Assembly: GCA_012513515.1 (NCBI GenBank)
Contig: JAAZCA010000029.1
Span: forward strand, 169,812-233,811
DNA length: 64,000 nt
Reading direction: 5' to 3'
Source: Myxococcales bacterium
Lineage (GTDB): Bacteria > UBA10199 > 2-02-FULL-44-16 > JAAZCA01
Below are positions 36,973 through 45,768 of this stretch, piece after piece (the first letter of the stretch is position 1; every line of letters begins with the position of its first letter). The notes beneath the pieces were generated by a model, which did no database searches, was not told the DNA's origin, and saw nothing but the letters and a program-made list of their open reading frames with translations. The position numbers and the translations under genes were made by a program.

Positions 36973-37959
36973 ATGAAGAGAATAGCAGCAATATTCGCAT
37001 CATTTATTTTTTCAGCTGCCGCATGCGGGCCGGCGCTGGGGCCCGAGGATTTCTTCGAAGACCGGAACAAAAGGGACGAGTCAGAGGAATCACACCACGA
37101 AAGCAGAATGGAGATAATCTTTTTCGACGTCGGACAGGGGGAGGCCGCACTGATAAAAACTCCGTCCGGCAGGGGGATATTGATAGACGCAGGCCCAGCG
37201 GGCGCAGGAAAGGATAAAATACTCCCCTACCTTATATCTTCGGGGCCGAGAAGGATAGAACACATATTCATCTCACACTATCACGCCGACCATATTGGAT
37301 CTCTTTCAGAATTGTTAGGACAAGGCTCGATACATCTTGCGGGAAAAATCATGGATCGCGGAAACTACCCATTGGATGACGACCTGGAGGAATTCGCACC
37401 ATATTGCGAGGCCTTCGATCAGCTTAGAAGCAGCACCTCGGCCGGAGAAAAATTCTCGATAGACGAAGTGGAAATTGAGGTGGCGGCATCCGGCGGAATG
37501 CTTTCGGATGGCAGGATAATCGAAACGGGAAATCCGCCGGACGAAAACGCGCTAAGTCTCGCTTTAATCGTTCGTTTCGGGGAATTTTCAGCCTACTTCG
37601 GCGGAGACCTTACCGCTGGCGGAGGAGATCCCCCGAACAGATCCCCCGACGTGGAAGGTCCACTCGCCGAGGTAATCGGCGAGATCGATCTGATCAAGGT
37701 ATCGCATCACGGCAGCAAAAGCAGCACCTCAGCAAAATTTCTAGACGCCACATCCCCGTCCGCAGCCATAATATCGGTCGGCGACGGGAACGGATTCGGA
37801 CATCCGGACCAATCCGTCATAAGCGCGATGCTGGACCGCGGGATCGAGGTTCATCAAACCGAGCGCGGCGCAACGCTGGATCCCGGGGTAAATATCTCCA
37901 ACGGCGACATCCTGATAACGGCATCCAAGGATGGCAGCTTCGAAATCTTCCATTTCTGA
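36973..37959 (+). CDS. MBL-fold lipoprotein, ComEC/Rec2 C-terminal type
   Basis: About 328 residues. The start at 36973 gives a lipoprotein signal peptide (lipobox SAAAC, Cys18); the frame extends upstream without similarity. The metallo-beta-lactamase fold has IIFFDVGQGEAALIKTPSGR, HYHADH (102-107), YFGGDL and KVSHHGSKSSTSAKFLDATS, which match the soluble C-terminal domain of ComEC. Without the ComEC membrane domains it is a stand-alone exported hydrolase; DNA or nucleotide substrates are a guess. Confidence 0.75.
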   Translation: MKRIAAIFASFIFSAAACGPALGPEDFFEDRNKRDESEESHHESRMEIIFFDVGQGEAALIKTPSGRGILIDAGPAGAGKDKILPYLISSGPRRIEHIFISHYHADHIGSLSELLGQGSIHLAGKIMDRGNYPLDDDLEEFAPYCEAFDQLRSSTSAGEKFSIDEVEIEVAASGGMLSDGRIIETGNPPDENALSLALIVRFGEFSAYFGGDLTAGGGDPPNRSPDVEGPLAEVIGEIDLIKVSHHGSKSSTSAKFLDATSPSAAIISVGDGNGFGHPDQSVISAMLDRGIEVHQTERGATLDPGVNISNGDILITASKDGSFEIFHF

Positions 37960-38050
37960 AGGAAATTCGTTTTTTATCAAAAAATTCTTGAGATGAGATC
38001 AAAGCTAACCTATGACTTTTATGCCGCACACAAAAACCGGAGGAACTCAT

Positions 38051-38686
38051 ATGTTCATCAATCAAGGACGCCACTCAGGCTGGATCGAGGTAATATGCGG
38101 CCCGATGTTCTCGGGGAAGACAGAGGAACTGATAAGACGGCTCAAACTCTCCATGATCGCCAAACAGAAAGTTCAGATATTCAAACCGACGACCGATGAC
38201 AGATATAGCGAAGAGCATATAGTTTCCCACAACGAACAGAAATTTCTTTGCACCCCTGTTACCTCCCCCGAAATGATACTCGACAGGGTGCGAGAGCATA
38301 CGCACGTCGTAGGAATAGACGAAGCACAGTTCTTCGACATCGGAATCGTCGAACTCTGCCAGACGCTGGCCAACAGGGGGAGAAGAGTTATCATAGCAGG
38401 TCTCGACCAGGATTATCTCGGCGTCCCCTTCGGGCCGATGCCGGAGCTGATGGCGATCGCCGAATCGGTGCTGAAGCTCAAGTCGATATGCATGGTCTGC
38501 GGCGGACTCGCCTCAAGAACTCAGCGCCTGGTACAAAATTCGAATCAGGTTCTAGTCGGGGCAAAGGAACACTACGAGGCCAGATGCAGGGCCTGCTTCG
38601 ACCCTGAGCTCGCCTCCGCAGAGGACGCCCCAAAAACCGCGGTTTCAAACACCGCGAATTCCACTCCAAGTCACACCTCAGGTTAA
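38051..38686 (+). CDS. tdk: Thymidine kinase
   Basis: A 211-residue type II thymidine kinase. P-loop GPMFSGKT (17-24), the DEAQFFD motif that supplies the catalytic base, and the zinc site formed by CMVCGG and CRACFD. The start at 38051 has GGAGG seven bases upstream; an upstream in-frame ATG at 38012 lacks this. It heads a group of nucleotide salvage genes. About 25 extra C-terminal residues are Ala/Thr/Ser-rich. Confidence 0.95.
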   Translation: MFINQGRHSGWIEVICGPMFSGKTEELIRRLKLSMIAKQKVQIFKPTTDDRYSEEHIVSHNEQKFLCTPVTSPEMILDRVREHTHVVGIDEAQFFDIGIVELCQTLANRGRRVIIAGLDQDYLGVPFGPMPELMAIAESVLKLKSICMVCGGLASRTQRLVQNSNQVLVGAKEHYEARCRACFDPELASAEDAPKTAVSNTANSTPSHTSG

Positions 38687-38713
38687 TTCTCATCCTTCAA
38701 CGACGGGGGAAAG

Positions 38714-40042
38714 ATGAAAAATTGGTTAAGGGGAATATTCGATCTTGAAAGCAACCAGACCGACTTGAGGACTGAGCTGATAGCCGGACTCACTACATTT
38801 CTCACGATGGCTTACATCTGCTTCGTCAACCCGAACATACTCAAAGCGGCGGGGATGCCATTTGGCGCGGTCATGACTGCGACCTGCCTCTCAGCAGCCG
38901 TCGGCTCCATACTGATGGGGATATATGCAAATCTTCCGATAGCCCTGGCACCGGCTATGGGAACGAATGCCTACTTCGCATTCTATGTATGCGGAGTGAT
39001 GGGAATAAACTGGCAGACGGCCTTGGGCGCCGTATTTCTCTCCGGCGTTGGCTTTTTACTCCTTACGCTGACAAATCTTCGGGTCAAGATAATGGATGCG
39101 ATACCGGATTCCATGAAACATGCGGTAGCCGCCGGCATAGGAATATTCATAGCCTTCGTCGGACTCCAGCAGGCCGGAGTGATAGTCAAGAATGAACAGG
39201 TGCTGGTCGGCCTCGGCAACGTTTCCAGCAAGGAAGTCCTGGTGACGCTGGCCGGGTTTATCATCACCGGTTTTTTTCTCGCTCGAAAAATAAAAGGTGC
39301 ACTGATGTGGGGAATCCTTACAACTACTGCACTGGCGATAGCGGTCGGGGTGTCGAAAATGCCGGAGGCGATTCTGTCGATGCCGCCATCGATGTCGGAG
39401 ACATTCGGAGCGATGGATATAAAAGCGGCATTCAAAATAGGACTTTTTCAGATAATCTTCGCCTTCCTGTTCGTGGATCTCTTCGACACGCTGGCGACGC
39501 TGATCGCGGTCTCTGATCAGGGCGGCCTGATGAAAACCGGAAGCGATGGCCGTCTCCATCTCCCGCGCGTCGGCAGAGCTCTTACATCCGATGCCATAGC
39601 GACGATAGCAGGAGCGGTCTTTGGAACCTCCACAACGACGAGCTACATCGAAAGCACTGCAGGAATAGCGGCCGGAGGAAAAACCGGTCTCACTTCCGTC
39701 GTAGTGGGGGTCTTATTTCTTCTCATGTTATTCATATCCCCAGTAATCGGGATCGTGCCGGCACAGGCCACGACTCCGGCTCTCGTCATAGTATGCATCT
39801 TCATGATGAAAAGCCTGTCCAAGATCGACTGGAACGATTACACTGAAGCGATACCCGCCGTAGTTACCTGCCTCGCGATTCCGCTGACATTTTCCATATC
39901 CAACGGGCTCGCCTTGGGATTCCTGCTCTACCCAGTCCTCAAGCTCATCACCGGCAGGTGGAGGGAAGTAAACTGGATGGTCTATCTGCTTGGCGCACTA
40001 TTCATGTTCAAATTCATATTTCTCGGAAGCTCGGGAGAATAG
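38714..40042 (+). CDS. Purine permease of the AzgA/PbuG (NCS2) family
   Basis: A 442-residue transporter with about 12-14 membrane segments. Family landmarks are TTFLTMAYICFVNPNIL, GIYANLPIALAPAMGTNAYF and FLFVDLFDTLATLIAVSDQG, and the GTSTTTSYIESTAGIAAGGK stretch. It imports adenine, guanine or hypoxanthine by proton symport. The hpt gene a few kilobases away would salvage the imported base. GGGGAAAG precedes the start. Confidence 0.92.
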   Translation: MKNWLRGIFDLESNQTDLRTELIAGLTTFLTMAYICFVNPNILKAAGMPFGAVMTATCLSAAVGSILMGIYANLPIALAPAMGTNAYFAFYVCGVMGINWQTALGAVFLSGVGFLLLTLTNLRVKIMDAIPDSMKHAVAAGIGIFIAFVGLQQAGVIVKNEQVLVGLGNVSSKEVLVTLAGFIITGFFLARKIKGALMWGILTTTALAIAVGVSKMPEAILSMPPSMSETFGAMDIKAAFKIGLFQIIFAFLFVDLFDTLATLIAVSDQGGLMKTGSDGRLHLPRVGRALTSDAIATIAGAVFGTSTTTSYIESTAGIAAGGKTGLTSVVVGVLFLLMLFISPVIGIVPAQATTPALVIVCIFMMKSLSKIDWNDYTEAIPAVVTCLAIPLTFSISNGLALGFLLYPVLKLITGRWREVNWMVYLLGALFMFKFIFLGSSGE

Positions 40043-40059
40043 CTTACGAAACTTTTTAG

Positions 40060-40490
40060 AAATTAGCGAATTTGCCATCCCCGAGCGACGAAAAGGTCGT
40101 CATCTTAATCTTAATCCTAATCTTAACCTTAATAACGATATTTTCGAATATAAGCTAATCTTACAAAATGCTGATCAAAGATCAGCGATCAGGATTCGAC
40201 CCCCTCCCGCAACGACCGTGACTTGTGACTCGTAACTGGTGAACGGTCGGAACGGGATTCCCGTCTGCCCCGCGCGGTAGCGGTGGTTTGCCCCGCGTTA
40301 GCGGCGGCTTACAGCATGCGGGAATGACGGCGTGATTGTCATCCCCGAGTGCTTTAATCGGGGATCCCGTAACAGCCGTGACTGGGAAAAACAGAAGCTA
40401 GAAGCGAAAGGCTAGAAGCTAGAAAAACCTCGCCTGTAAAAATCTCGCTTCTCACTTCTAGATTCTAGTTTCTTGATTTTTCCGCTTTCC
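40060..40490. repeat. Composite dispersed repeat (permease-symporter gap)
   Basis: This 510-base gap (40043-40552) holds no gene. It contains a hexamer track (CTTAATCTTAATCCTAATCT), the AACCTTAATAACGATATTTT stretch shared with 43370-43400, GACTCGTAACTGGTGAACGG, a GCGGCTTACAGCATGCGGGA module, the ATCCCCGAGTGCTTTAATCG hairpin and the AGAAGCTAGAAGCGAAAGGC palindromic module. No terminal AACCTCTGAAAA ends are present, so it is interior material only. Confidence 0.8.
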
Positions 40491-40552
40491 GATTAGATAT
40501 CTTTGCAAGTCATAAATACTGTGTTAATTTGCGGCTTCGAAAAGGGGAAACG

Positions 40553-42025
40553 ATGAACGTCTATCTTCTCGCAGTAATAGCATATCTGGCTTTGATGATC
40601 GCGATAAGTGCCTACAAGAGCAGATCTATCAAGGGTCAGGATGATTTCATGGTTAGTAACAGGAACGTCTCGACATTCATGCTGGTAACGACGCTCATCG
40701 CAACATGGACCGGGGCCGGCAGCCTGATAGGAGGCGCAGGGCTCGCCTACAGACAGGGGTTTTCCGAGCTCTGGATGTCAGTAGGGGCGTGGTTCGGCAT
40801 ACTGCTGGTATATTGGTTCGCAGGGAGGGTAAGGCACATATCACAGTTCACCCTCCCCGACATACTTGAAAAGAGATATAACGGATTCGCCAGGGCAATC
40901 GGATCCCTCGCCATTATTATCGCCTACCTAACCATAGTGGGCTATCAGTTAAAGGGCGGTGCCTTCGTACTGGAGCTCACCACCGGAATACCGTGGCAAA
41001 GCGGGGTCACCGTAATAGCGGTCTTTGTAATACTTCTTACGGCGCTGGCCGGAATGAAATCCATCGTCACTATAGATCTCATAAACGGCATACTTATAAT
41101 AGCCGCAATAGTCGTGGCGGTTCCCATACTCTTCTTCGACCTCGGAGGATTCGAGGCAGTCGTAGCCGCCCTTCCGCCAGAACACTTCTCCATCATGGGC
41201 GGGCATAACATCATCTGGGCGATGGCTGTATTTTTTCCGGTATTTCTGCTGCTGATAGGCGAACCCTCGATGTACCAGAAGTTCGCCTCAGCAAAAGATG
41301 AAAAAAGCGCACGCAGATCGGTAATAGGATGGATCATCGGAATCATTATCGTCGATACCCTCATCTGCACGCTCGCAATCCTGGGACGTGTAAAATTCCC
41401 TCACCTGGGAGCAGACGGCAACGCTGAAAGGGTGATACTCGATATCGCCCGATTCGGCCTACCGACGTGGGCGGGATTCCTGCTCCTGGCTGGCGCCCTC
41501 GCCATAGTCTTTTCGACAGCTAATTCCTTCCTGATGGCACCGGCGACAAACGCGACACGCGACATAATACAGAGGTTCATCGCTAAAGGAATGAGCGAAA
41601 AAACGGTCGTCATCGTAAACAGGATAGTGCTCATAGTTTTCGGCCTTCTCTCCTACCTTCTCATAACCAGATTCAGCAATGTTCTCACCATGGCGCTAAC
41701 GGCCTACACAATGATAGGGGCGGCAATAACTCCGGCGGTATTCGCCGCATTCTTCTGGAAGAGGGTCACCACCGCCGGAGGAGTATCGGCGATAGTCGGC
41801 GGAATGACGGGAACGATAGCGGCAAAAATCCTCTCGGATAAACCGTCGGTACAAGCTTACTTTGAAGGTGCATTCGGCATCCCTGGCGGAGAGCTCGGAG
41901 AATACATAATGATTCCAGCCTTCGCAATTTCAGTCACGCTGCTCATCGCCGTTTCGCTTCTGGGCAAGAAACCTCCAGAGGAAAAATGGGCGGTTTTCTT
42001 TGAAAAAAATAACGGAGGGAAATAG
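40553..42025 (+). CDS. Sodium:solute symporter (SSS family)
   Basis: About 490 residues with 12-13 transmembrane helices. Typical SSS features are LITTLIATWTGAGS-like sequence at the first helices (TTLIATWTGAGSLIGGAGLA), KGGAFVLELTTGIPWQSGVT, and a late FSTANSFLMAPATNATRDII segment near the sodium site. The substrate cannot be told; panthothenate, proline and sugars are all carried by this family. The start at 40553 has AAGGGGAAA upstream. Two bases separate it from the PilZ gene, so they share a transcript. Confidence 0.9.
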   Translation: MNVYLLAVIAYLALMIAISAYKSRSIKGQDDFMVSNRNVSTFMLVTTLIATWTGAGSLIGGAGLAYRQGFSELWMSVGAWFGILLVYWFAGRVRHISQFTLPDILEKRYNGFARAIGSLAIIIAYLTIVGYQLKGGAFVLELTTGIPWQSGVTVIAVFVILLTALAGMKSIVTIDLINGILIIAAIVVAVPILFFDLGGFEAVVAALPPEHFSIMGGHNIIWAMAVFFPVFLLLIGEPSMYQKFASAKDEKSARRSVIGWIIGIIIVDTLICTLAILGRVKFPHLGADGNAERVILDIARFGLPTWAGFLLLAGALAIVFSTANSFLMAPATNATRDIIQRFIAKGMSEKTVVIVNRIVLIVFGLLSYLLITRFSNVLTMALTAYTMIGAAITPAVFAAFFWKRVTTAGGVSAIVGGMTGTIAAKILSDKPSVQAYFEGAFGIPGGELGEYIMIPAFAISVTLLIAVSLLGKKPPEEKWAVFFEKNNGGK

Positions 42026-42027
42026 AC

Positions 42028-42705
42028 ATGGCTGCGAAGAATAAGGACTTGAGGTCCGCACTGACAGATGCCCACGCCTACTTCTACATACTGAAAGGCG
42101 ACGAAATCGAGCGCCTCAAGATGTGGGACATAACCGAAGACTCCATAGTCATCGACCTCCCCCTGAACTCGCCCCTGCGCAAGACGGTGCTCGGCTTCAT
42201 CCCAACCCTTATGGGCACAGCTATCTACGAAGTTGAGGGAGAGGTCTCGATGGAACCACTCCCCGACCAGATGGAAAAAACGGTCCGGGTGATCGTCAAA
42301 CCCAGCGACGTCAAAAAAATCAATCGCCGCCTCTTCCCAAGATACAACTTCACTCCGCCCATAGGGATAATCGTAAGCTCTGAACAGGAAATTGACGGAA
42401 CGGAGGGGAAGATAGTCAACATAAGCGCCGGCGGAGCCAGAATAGAGATGCCAGAACAGCTTAGGCCGGAGATGGACTACATCTTCGAATTCGATATCGA
42501 GCTTGACGATGAGATGCATTCATTCATCATATCAGGGAAAATAGTATACGAGATCCCGATGGCTTCGGGATACTCCTACGGAGTGCGATTCGGGGCATCG
42601 GAAGATGACAGATGCAGCCCAACCGACGAAGTCCCAATAAGATCTATAGACAGAACCGTCGATCTGATGGCTCTGGTAAACAAGCTGACTGTTCGAGGAA
42701 ACTAG
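42028..42705 (+). CDS. PilZ-domain protein (YcgR-like)
   Basis: A 225-residue cytoplasmic protein. An N-terminal YcgR/PilZN-like beta domain (about 20-90) is followed by a PilZ domain with R101-x3-R105 (RRLFPRY) and N131-x-S133-x2-G136 (NISAGGARIE), the two motifs that bind c-di-GMP. It is probably a c-di-GMP receptor. Its coupling to a sodium symporter gene is unusual; motility genes are not seen nearby. Confidence 0.88.
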   Translation: MAAKNKDLRSALTDAHAYFYILKGDEIERLKMWDITEDSIVIDLPLNSPLRKTVLGFIPTLMGTAIYEVEGEVSMEPLPDQMEKTVRVIVKPSDVKKINRRLFPRYNFTPPIGIIVSSEQEIDGTEGKIVNISAGGARIEMPEQLRPEMDYIFEFDIELDDEMHSFIISGKIVYEIPMASGYSYGVRFGASEDDRCSPTDEVPIRSIDRTVDLMALVNKLTVRGN

Positions 42706-42741
42706 CGAACACGCGAAGCTGAAAGTGAGGCATTAAAAACA

Positions 42742-42775
42742 AAAGGCCCCGTATCCCTACGGGGCCTTTCTCTTT
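42742..42775. terminator. Bidirectional terminator after the PilZ gene
   Basis: A perfect 12-bp stem, AAAGGCCCCGTA with TACGGGGCCTTT (42742-42753 and 42758-42769), 4-base loop. TCTCTTTTCC follows on the plus strand and a T-rich tract on the minus strand. It serves the symporter-PilZ transcript and the convergent SWIB-like gene. Confidence 0.92.
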
Positions 42776-42793
42776 TCCTTTTTACCGCGCCAA

Positions 42794-43009
42794 CTATTTG
42801 TTGGAGAGGTTGTACTTCTTCACATACGCCCAAAGTTTCTTCGTCATGAGTGACGGAGCGATCGGGGTCGTGCCAAATACGTTCTCAAGCGTGTGCTCTG
42901 AGCCCTTGAAGCAGATGCTGTAGCCGCCGAACGCGCCCTTCTTGGATGCGCTCTTCGTGCTCTTTTTCGTCGTTCTCTTCGGGGCCTTCTTCGTGTTCTT
43001 GCTTACCAT
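42794..43009 (-). CDS. Small basic SWIB-like protein
   Basis: A 71-residue protein. Residues 1-25 are Lys/Thr/Ser-rich and histone-H1-like (KKAPKRTTKKSTKSASKK). Residues about 38-68 (LENVFGTTPIAPSLMTKKLW, then AYVKKYNL) match the first half of a SWIB/MDM2 domain (GxxPxxRxxVTKKLWxYIKKxNL). It ends before the second half of the fold. AAGGAGG precedes the start, so it is a real gene. Complete bacterial SWIB proteins occur in Chlamydiae and some deltaproteobacteria. A nucleoid-associated role is plausible. Confidence 0.65.
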   Translation of the reverse strand: MVSKNTKKAPKRTTKKSTKSASKKGAFGGYSICFKGSEHTLENVFGTTPIAPSLMTKKLWAYVKKYNLSNK

Positions 43010-43153
43010 ATTTCCTCCTTAAGGAATGTTGTGGATTGCAGACTTGCGGCATTCTATACCATAAGCACATTCGGGAAAGAAGCAAAAAGTGCAGATTCTC
43101 ACTTTTTTCCCCTCGTAAAAACAGACTTTTTACAATGCAAATTTGACTTATGT

Positions 43154-43530
43154 AACCTCTGAAAAATCAGCAAATTCAGGGTACCCTCTAAAAACTATGC
43201 GCTTGTCATCCCCGAGTGACAAGAAGGTCGTCATCCCCGAATGGTTCTATCGGGGATCCCGCAAGAACCGTGACTGGTGACTGGTGAACGGTCGGAACCC
43301 CGCGGTAGCGGCGGCTTACAGCGTGCGGGAATGACATTCATGGTGTCATCCCCGAATCTTCGTCTTAACCTTAATAACGATATTTTCGAATATAATCCAG
43401 CCTTACAAAGGGCGGATCAAAGATCAGCGACAATGGACCATTGACCATTGAACAGCTGCGATCGGTGGTTTTGGTCGATGGTCAATCGTCCATGGTCGAA
43501 GTTATTGTTACAGCTAGCTTTTCAGAGGTT
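43154..43530. mobile_element. MITE-like composite repeat, copy 2 (SWIB-hpt gap)
   Basis: The ends AACCTCTGAAAA and TTTTCAGAGGTT are a perfect 12-base terminal inverted repeat. Relative to copy 1 it is inverted: its left end has AAATCAGCAAATTCAGG and its right end TTCGACCATGG-type sequence and GCTAGC. Interior holds CATCCCCGA...CGGGGATCCC, GTGACTGGTGAACGGTCGGA and AACCTTAATAACGATATTTT modules. No ORF. Its right end stops two bases before the hpt stop codon. The rest of the 43010-43532 gap holds nothing else recognisable. Confidence 0.8.
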
Positions 43531-43532
43531 CC

Positions 43533-44051
43533 TTATTTGAATGCTCCGACATAAGGAAGAGATCTGTAGAGCCCCTCGGAATCCAGGCCGTATCCGATGA
43601 CATATCTGTTGGGAACCTCGAAACCGATGTAGCTGACCACATCCTTCAGACCAGCCCCGGTTTCCTTGTAGAGCAGAGAGGCGATTTTAAGCTTGGCTAC
43701 CCTCTTACTTTCCATATGGGCAATCAGGTGTCTCAGCGTTCTTCCGGTATCGACTATATCCTCAACCAAAAGCACCGATTTGCCGAAGACGGGCTGCGTC
43801 ATGTCGAACTCCATACGCACGGCACCCGTGCTCACATCCCCAGAATAGCTCGACACCCTTAGAAAGTCGCAGGTAAGAGGCATCCTAATCCTCCTTACCA
43901 GATCGGCCATGAAGATAAAGGAGCCCTTTAGGACGCCAACCACTACGAGGTCATCGCCGGCGAAATCCCGGTCCACAGCAGCAGCGATCTCCCCTATGCG
44001 ACGCTTTATCTCTTCCTCCGAAACGAGGATATCCACTTTTCGTTCTTGCAT
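43533..44051 (-). CDS. hpt: Hypoxanthine phosphoribosyltransferase
   Basis: A 172-residue purine salvage enzyme. The PRPP-binding loop is VLLVEDIVDTGRTL, with VVVGVLKGSFIFMADLVR near residue 40 and a C-terminal FEVPNRYVIGYGLD. The start at 44051 has GGAGG and follows the pyrF stop by 13 bases; the longer frame overlaps pyrF. It probably uses purines imported by the NCS2 permease. Confidence 0.95.
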   Translation of the reverse strand: MQERKVDILVSEEEIKRRIGEIAAAVDRDFAGDDLVVVGVLKGSFIFMADLVRRIRMPLTCDFLRVSSYSGDVSTGAVRMEFDMTQPVFGKSVLLVEDIVDTGRTLRHLIAHMESKRVAKLKIASLLYKETGAGLKDVVSYIGFEVPNRYVIGYGLDSEGLYRSLPYVGAFK

Positions 44052-44064
44052 CCAAGCCTCCAGA

Positions 44065-44763
44065 TCATCCCAGGTATGAACAGACCTCTTTCGCCGCCTC
44101 ATGCATATCAGGCGCATCGTAGATAGCCCTCCCCACTATGGCGTGGAAATGCTCCCCGGCGGCCTCGATGGCGGCGTCCACCCTGCCACCTTGGGTCAGA
44201 AATCCCGGCGAATAGAAGACGGGGTTGGAACGCTCCCTGATCAACATCTCGCGTATCTTACGTATCGACTCCGGATTGTTCCCGGGAACTACATAGTCGT
44301 TGATACCCAGGTTTGCAGCACACTCGTACATCTCGACTATCGCATCATCGGCGATATATCCGCCCTCGCTGCGCAGGTATTTCTTGTGCGTCATCAAACC
44401 ACCGACGATAACCTCCAGCTCCTCATTTCTCGCAAAATCTATCCAGGCGCGCTCCGTCTCAGGGCCAGCCTGAGGGAAAAGAATGACAGCGTCTATTCCA
44501 GCCCGCTTGCAGACCTTGGCGAACGAACTCCCGGTATGAGGGATATCGGTCGCTGCCTTCTGATGATCGTAGATGATCGGCTTGTCGGTATATTTCCTCG
44601 CGATTTCGACGGCCTTCGGCAGCCCGATGGAGAGGGCCAGAACGAAGCCCAGCTTGTAGGCACCTATCTCCTTCAGACCTGCGGTCGCCTTCAAAAGCTC
44701 TTCGTATTTTTCGACCCCTACATCGCACGCCGGAATTATGCTATGCTTCTCATGGATCAACAT
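44065..44763 (-). CDS. pyrF: Orotidine 5'-phosphate decarboxylase family protein with altered active-site spacing
   Basis: A 232-residue TIM-barrel protein. The usual catalytic motif DxKxxDIPxT appears as YDHQKAATDIPHTG (about residues 69-82), with one extra residue on each side of the lysine. The C-terminal phosphate site VFYSPGFLTQGG and VGRAIYDAPD fits OMP decarboxylase. It neighbours pyrE, which supports pyrF, but a HUMPS-type enzyme with different substrate is possible. It would convert OMP to UMP. Confidence 0.78.
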   Translation of the reverse strand: MLIHEKHSIIPACDVGVEKYEELLKATAGLKEIGAYKLGFVLALSIGLPKAVEIARKYTDKPIIYDHQKAATDIPHTGSSFAKVCKRAGIDAVILFPQAGPETERAWIDFARNEELEVIVGGLMTHKKYLRSEGGYIADDAIVEMYECAANLGINDYVVPGNNPESIRKIREMLIRERSNPVFYSPGFLTQGGRVDAAIEAAGEHFHAIVGRAIYDAPDMHEAAKEVCSYLG

Positions 44764-44810
44764 TGCAGCCTCCTCTTTATTTAGATTTTTGGTGCAGCCC
44801 TCATCAAACT

Positions 44811-45497
44811 TTACAACAGCCTGACCGGCGCCACCCCGTATTCACGAAATTCAGATTCTATAGCATGCGCAATCTCTTCCCCCGGCTTCAGCGCCTCGTA
44901 CGCCTGCGGAAGAAAACTCGTGGCCTCGCTGAGACAGAGATATCTCACTCCCATATCGGCTATCGCCTGCTCGACGCTCTTGCCGTCGTCGGTCTTCTCC
45001 ATCCTGTTGGTGAGGCTTATCGCCGCGACTACTTCTATCTTCGCCTCGGCAAGCCCCTCGAGGGAAGCGATGAGGGAACCACCCGTAGTCGTGACATCCT
45101 CCAAGACTACCGTCCTGCCCCTGGGGGCTCCGACGAAAAAACGATCTTCGGGAACACCGTGTTCCTTAGGCTTTGCCCTTCCCATCGGAAGGGGGAAACG
45201 GCCAGGCTTGAAATCTGACGACCCCTTCGCCCAGATGTAACTGGCAAGAACACCCAGCTTGGTTGCACCCTCGGGAACCCCGTAAAAGGAGTCGGGAGAA
45301 AGCCCGGCATCCCTCACGAAGGATATGAGATAAGAAATGAGCTGATCCATCAGGAAAGCATCCGATGAAATCGTCCTCCAGTTTACATACCAATGCGATT
45401 TGCGCCCTGATTTGAGAGTGACTGCCTTCTCGAAGAAACCGACCACCTTGTTTTGTATTATGAACCTGTTGAACTCGTCGCGGTTGAAGCTTCCCAT
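44811..45497 (-). CDS. pyrE: Orotate phosphoribosyltransferase
   Basis: A 228-residue PRTase making OMP from orotate. PRPP loop VVLEDVTTTGGSLIASLEGL, GVPEGATKLGVLASYIWAKG region and the N-terminal TLKSGRKSHWYVNWRTIS, which binds orotate. It is followed by pyrF (47 bases), which uses its product. Confidence 0.93.
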   Translation of the reverse strand: MGSFNRDEFNRFIIQNKVVGFFEKAVTLKSGRKSHWYVNWRTISSDAFLMDQLISYLISFVRDAGLSPDSFYGVPEGATKLGVLASYIWAKGSSDFKPGRFPLPMGRAKPKEHGVPEDRFFVGAPRGRTVVLEDVTTTGGSLIASLEGLAEAKIEVVAAISLTNRMEKTDDGKSVEQAIADMGVRYLCLSEATSFLPQAYEALKPGEEIAHAIESEFREYGVAPVRLL

Positions 45498-45545
45498 ATA
45501 ACTCCCGATGAGAGGTTAGTAAAATTTTCACTCCCCTGACCTTTG

Positions 45546-45631
45546 TGCCCGGGACCGGAATCGAACCGGTACAGGGATCGCTCCCCGAGGGATTTTAAGT
45601 CCCTTGCGTCTGCCAGTTCCGCCACCCGGGC
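45546..45631 (-). tRNA. tRNA-Leu (TAA)
   Basis: An 86-base class II tRNA on the minus strand with acceptor GCCCGGG/CCCGGGC, anticodon stem GGGA/TCCC region with loop CTTAAAA (anticodon TAA), a long variable arm (CGGGGAGCGATCCCTG-type) and T-loop TTCGATT. No CCA is encoded. It lies 48 bases upstream of pyrE. Confidence 0.95.
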
Positions 45632-45768
45632 TTCGGCCCAAAAGGGGGCCTGAAAACCATCACGGAATTTGAGGGATTTATTGCATAGCGGATCCTTTTG
45701 CAACGCATATGTTGAAAATGGCTTTCCCAGGATAGATTCATTTGCTAATTATCCCTAACGAGCGACCG

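Noticed and set aside
45634-45650. GGCCC/GGGCC hairpin upstream of tRNA-Leu as terminator
   Set aside because: No T tract follows on either strand.
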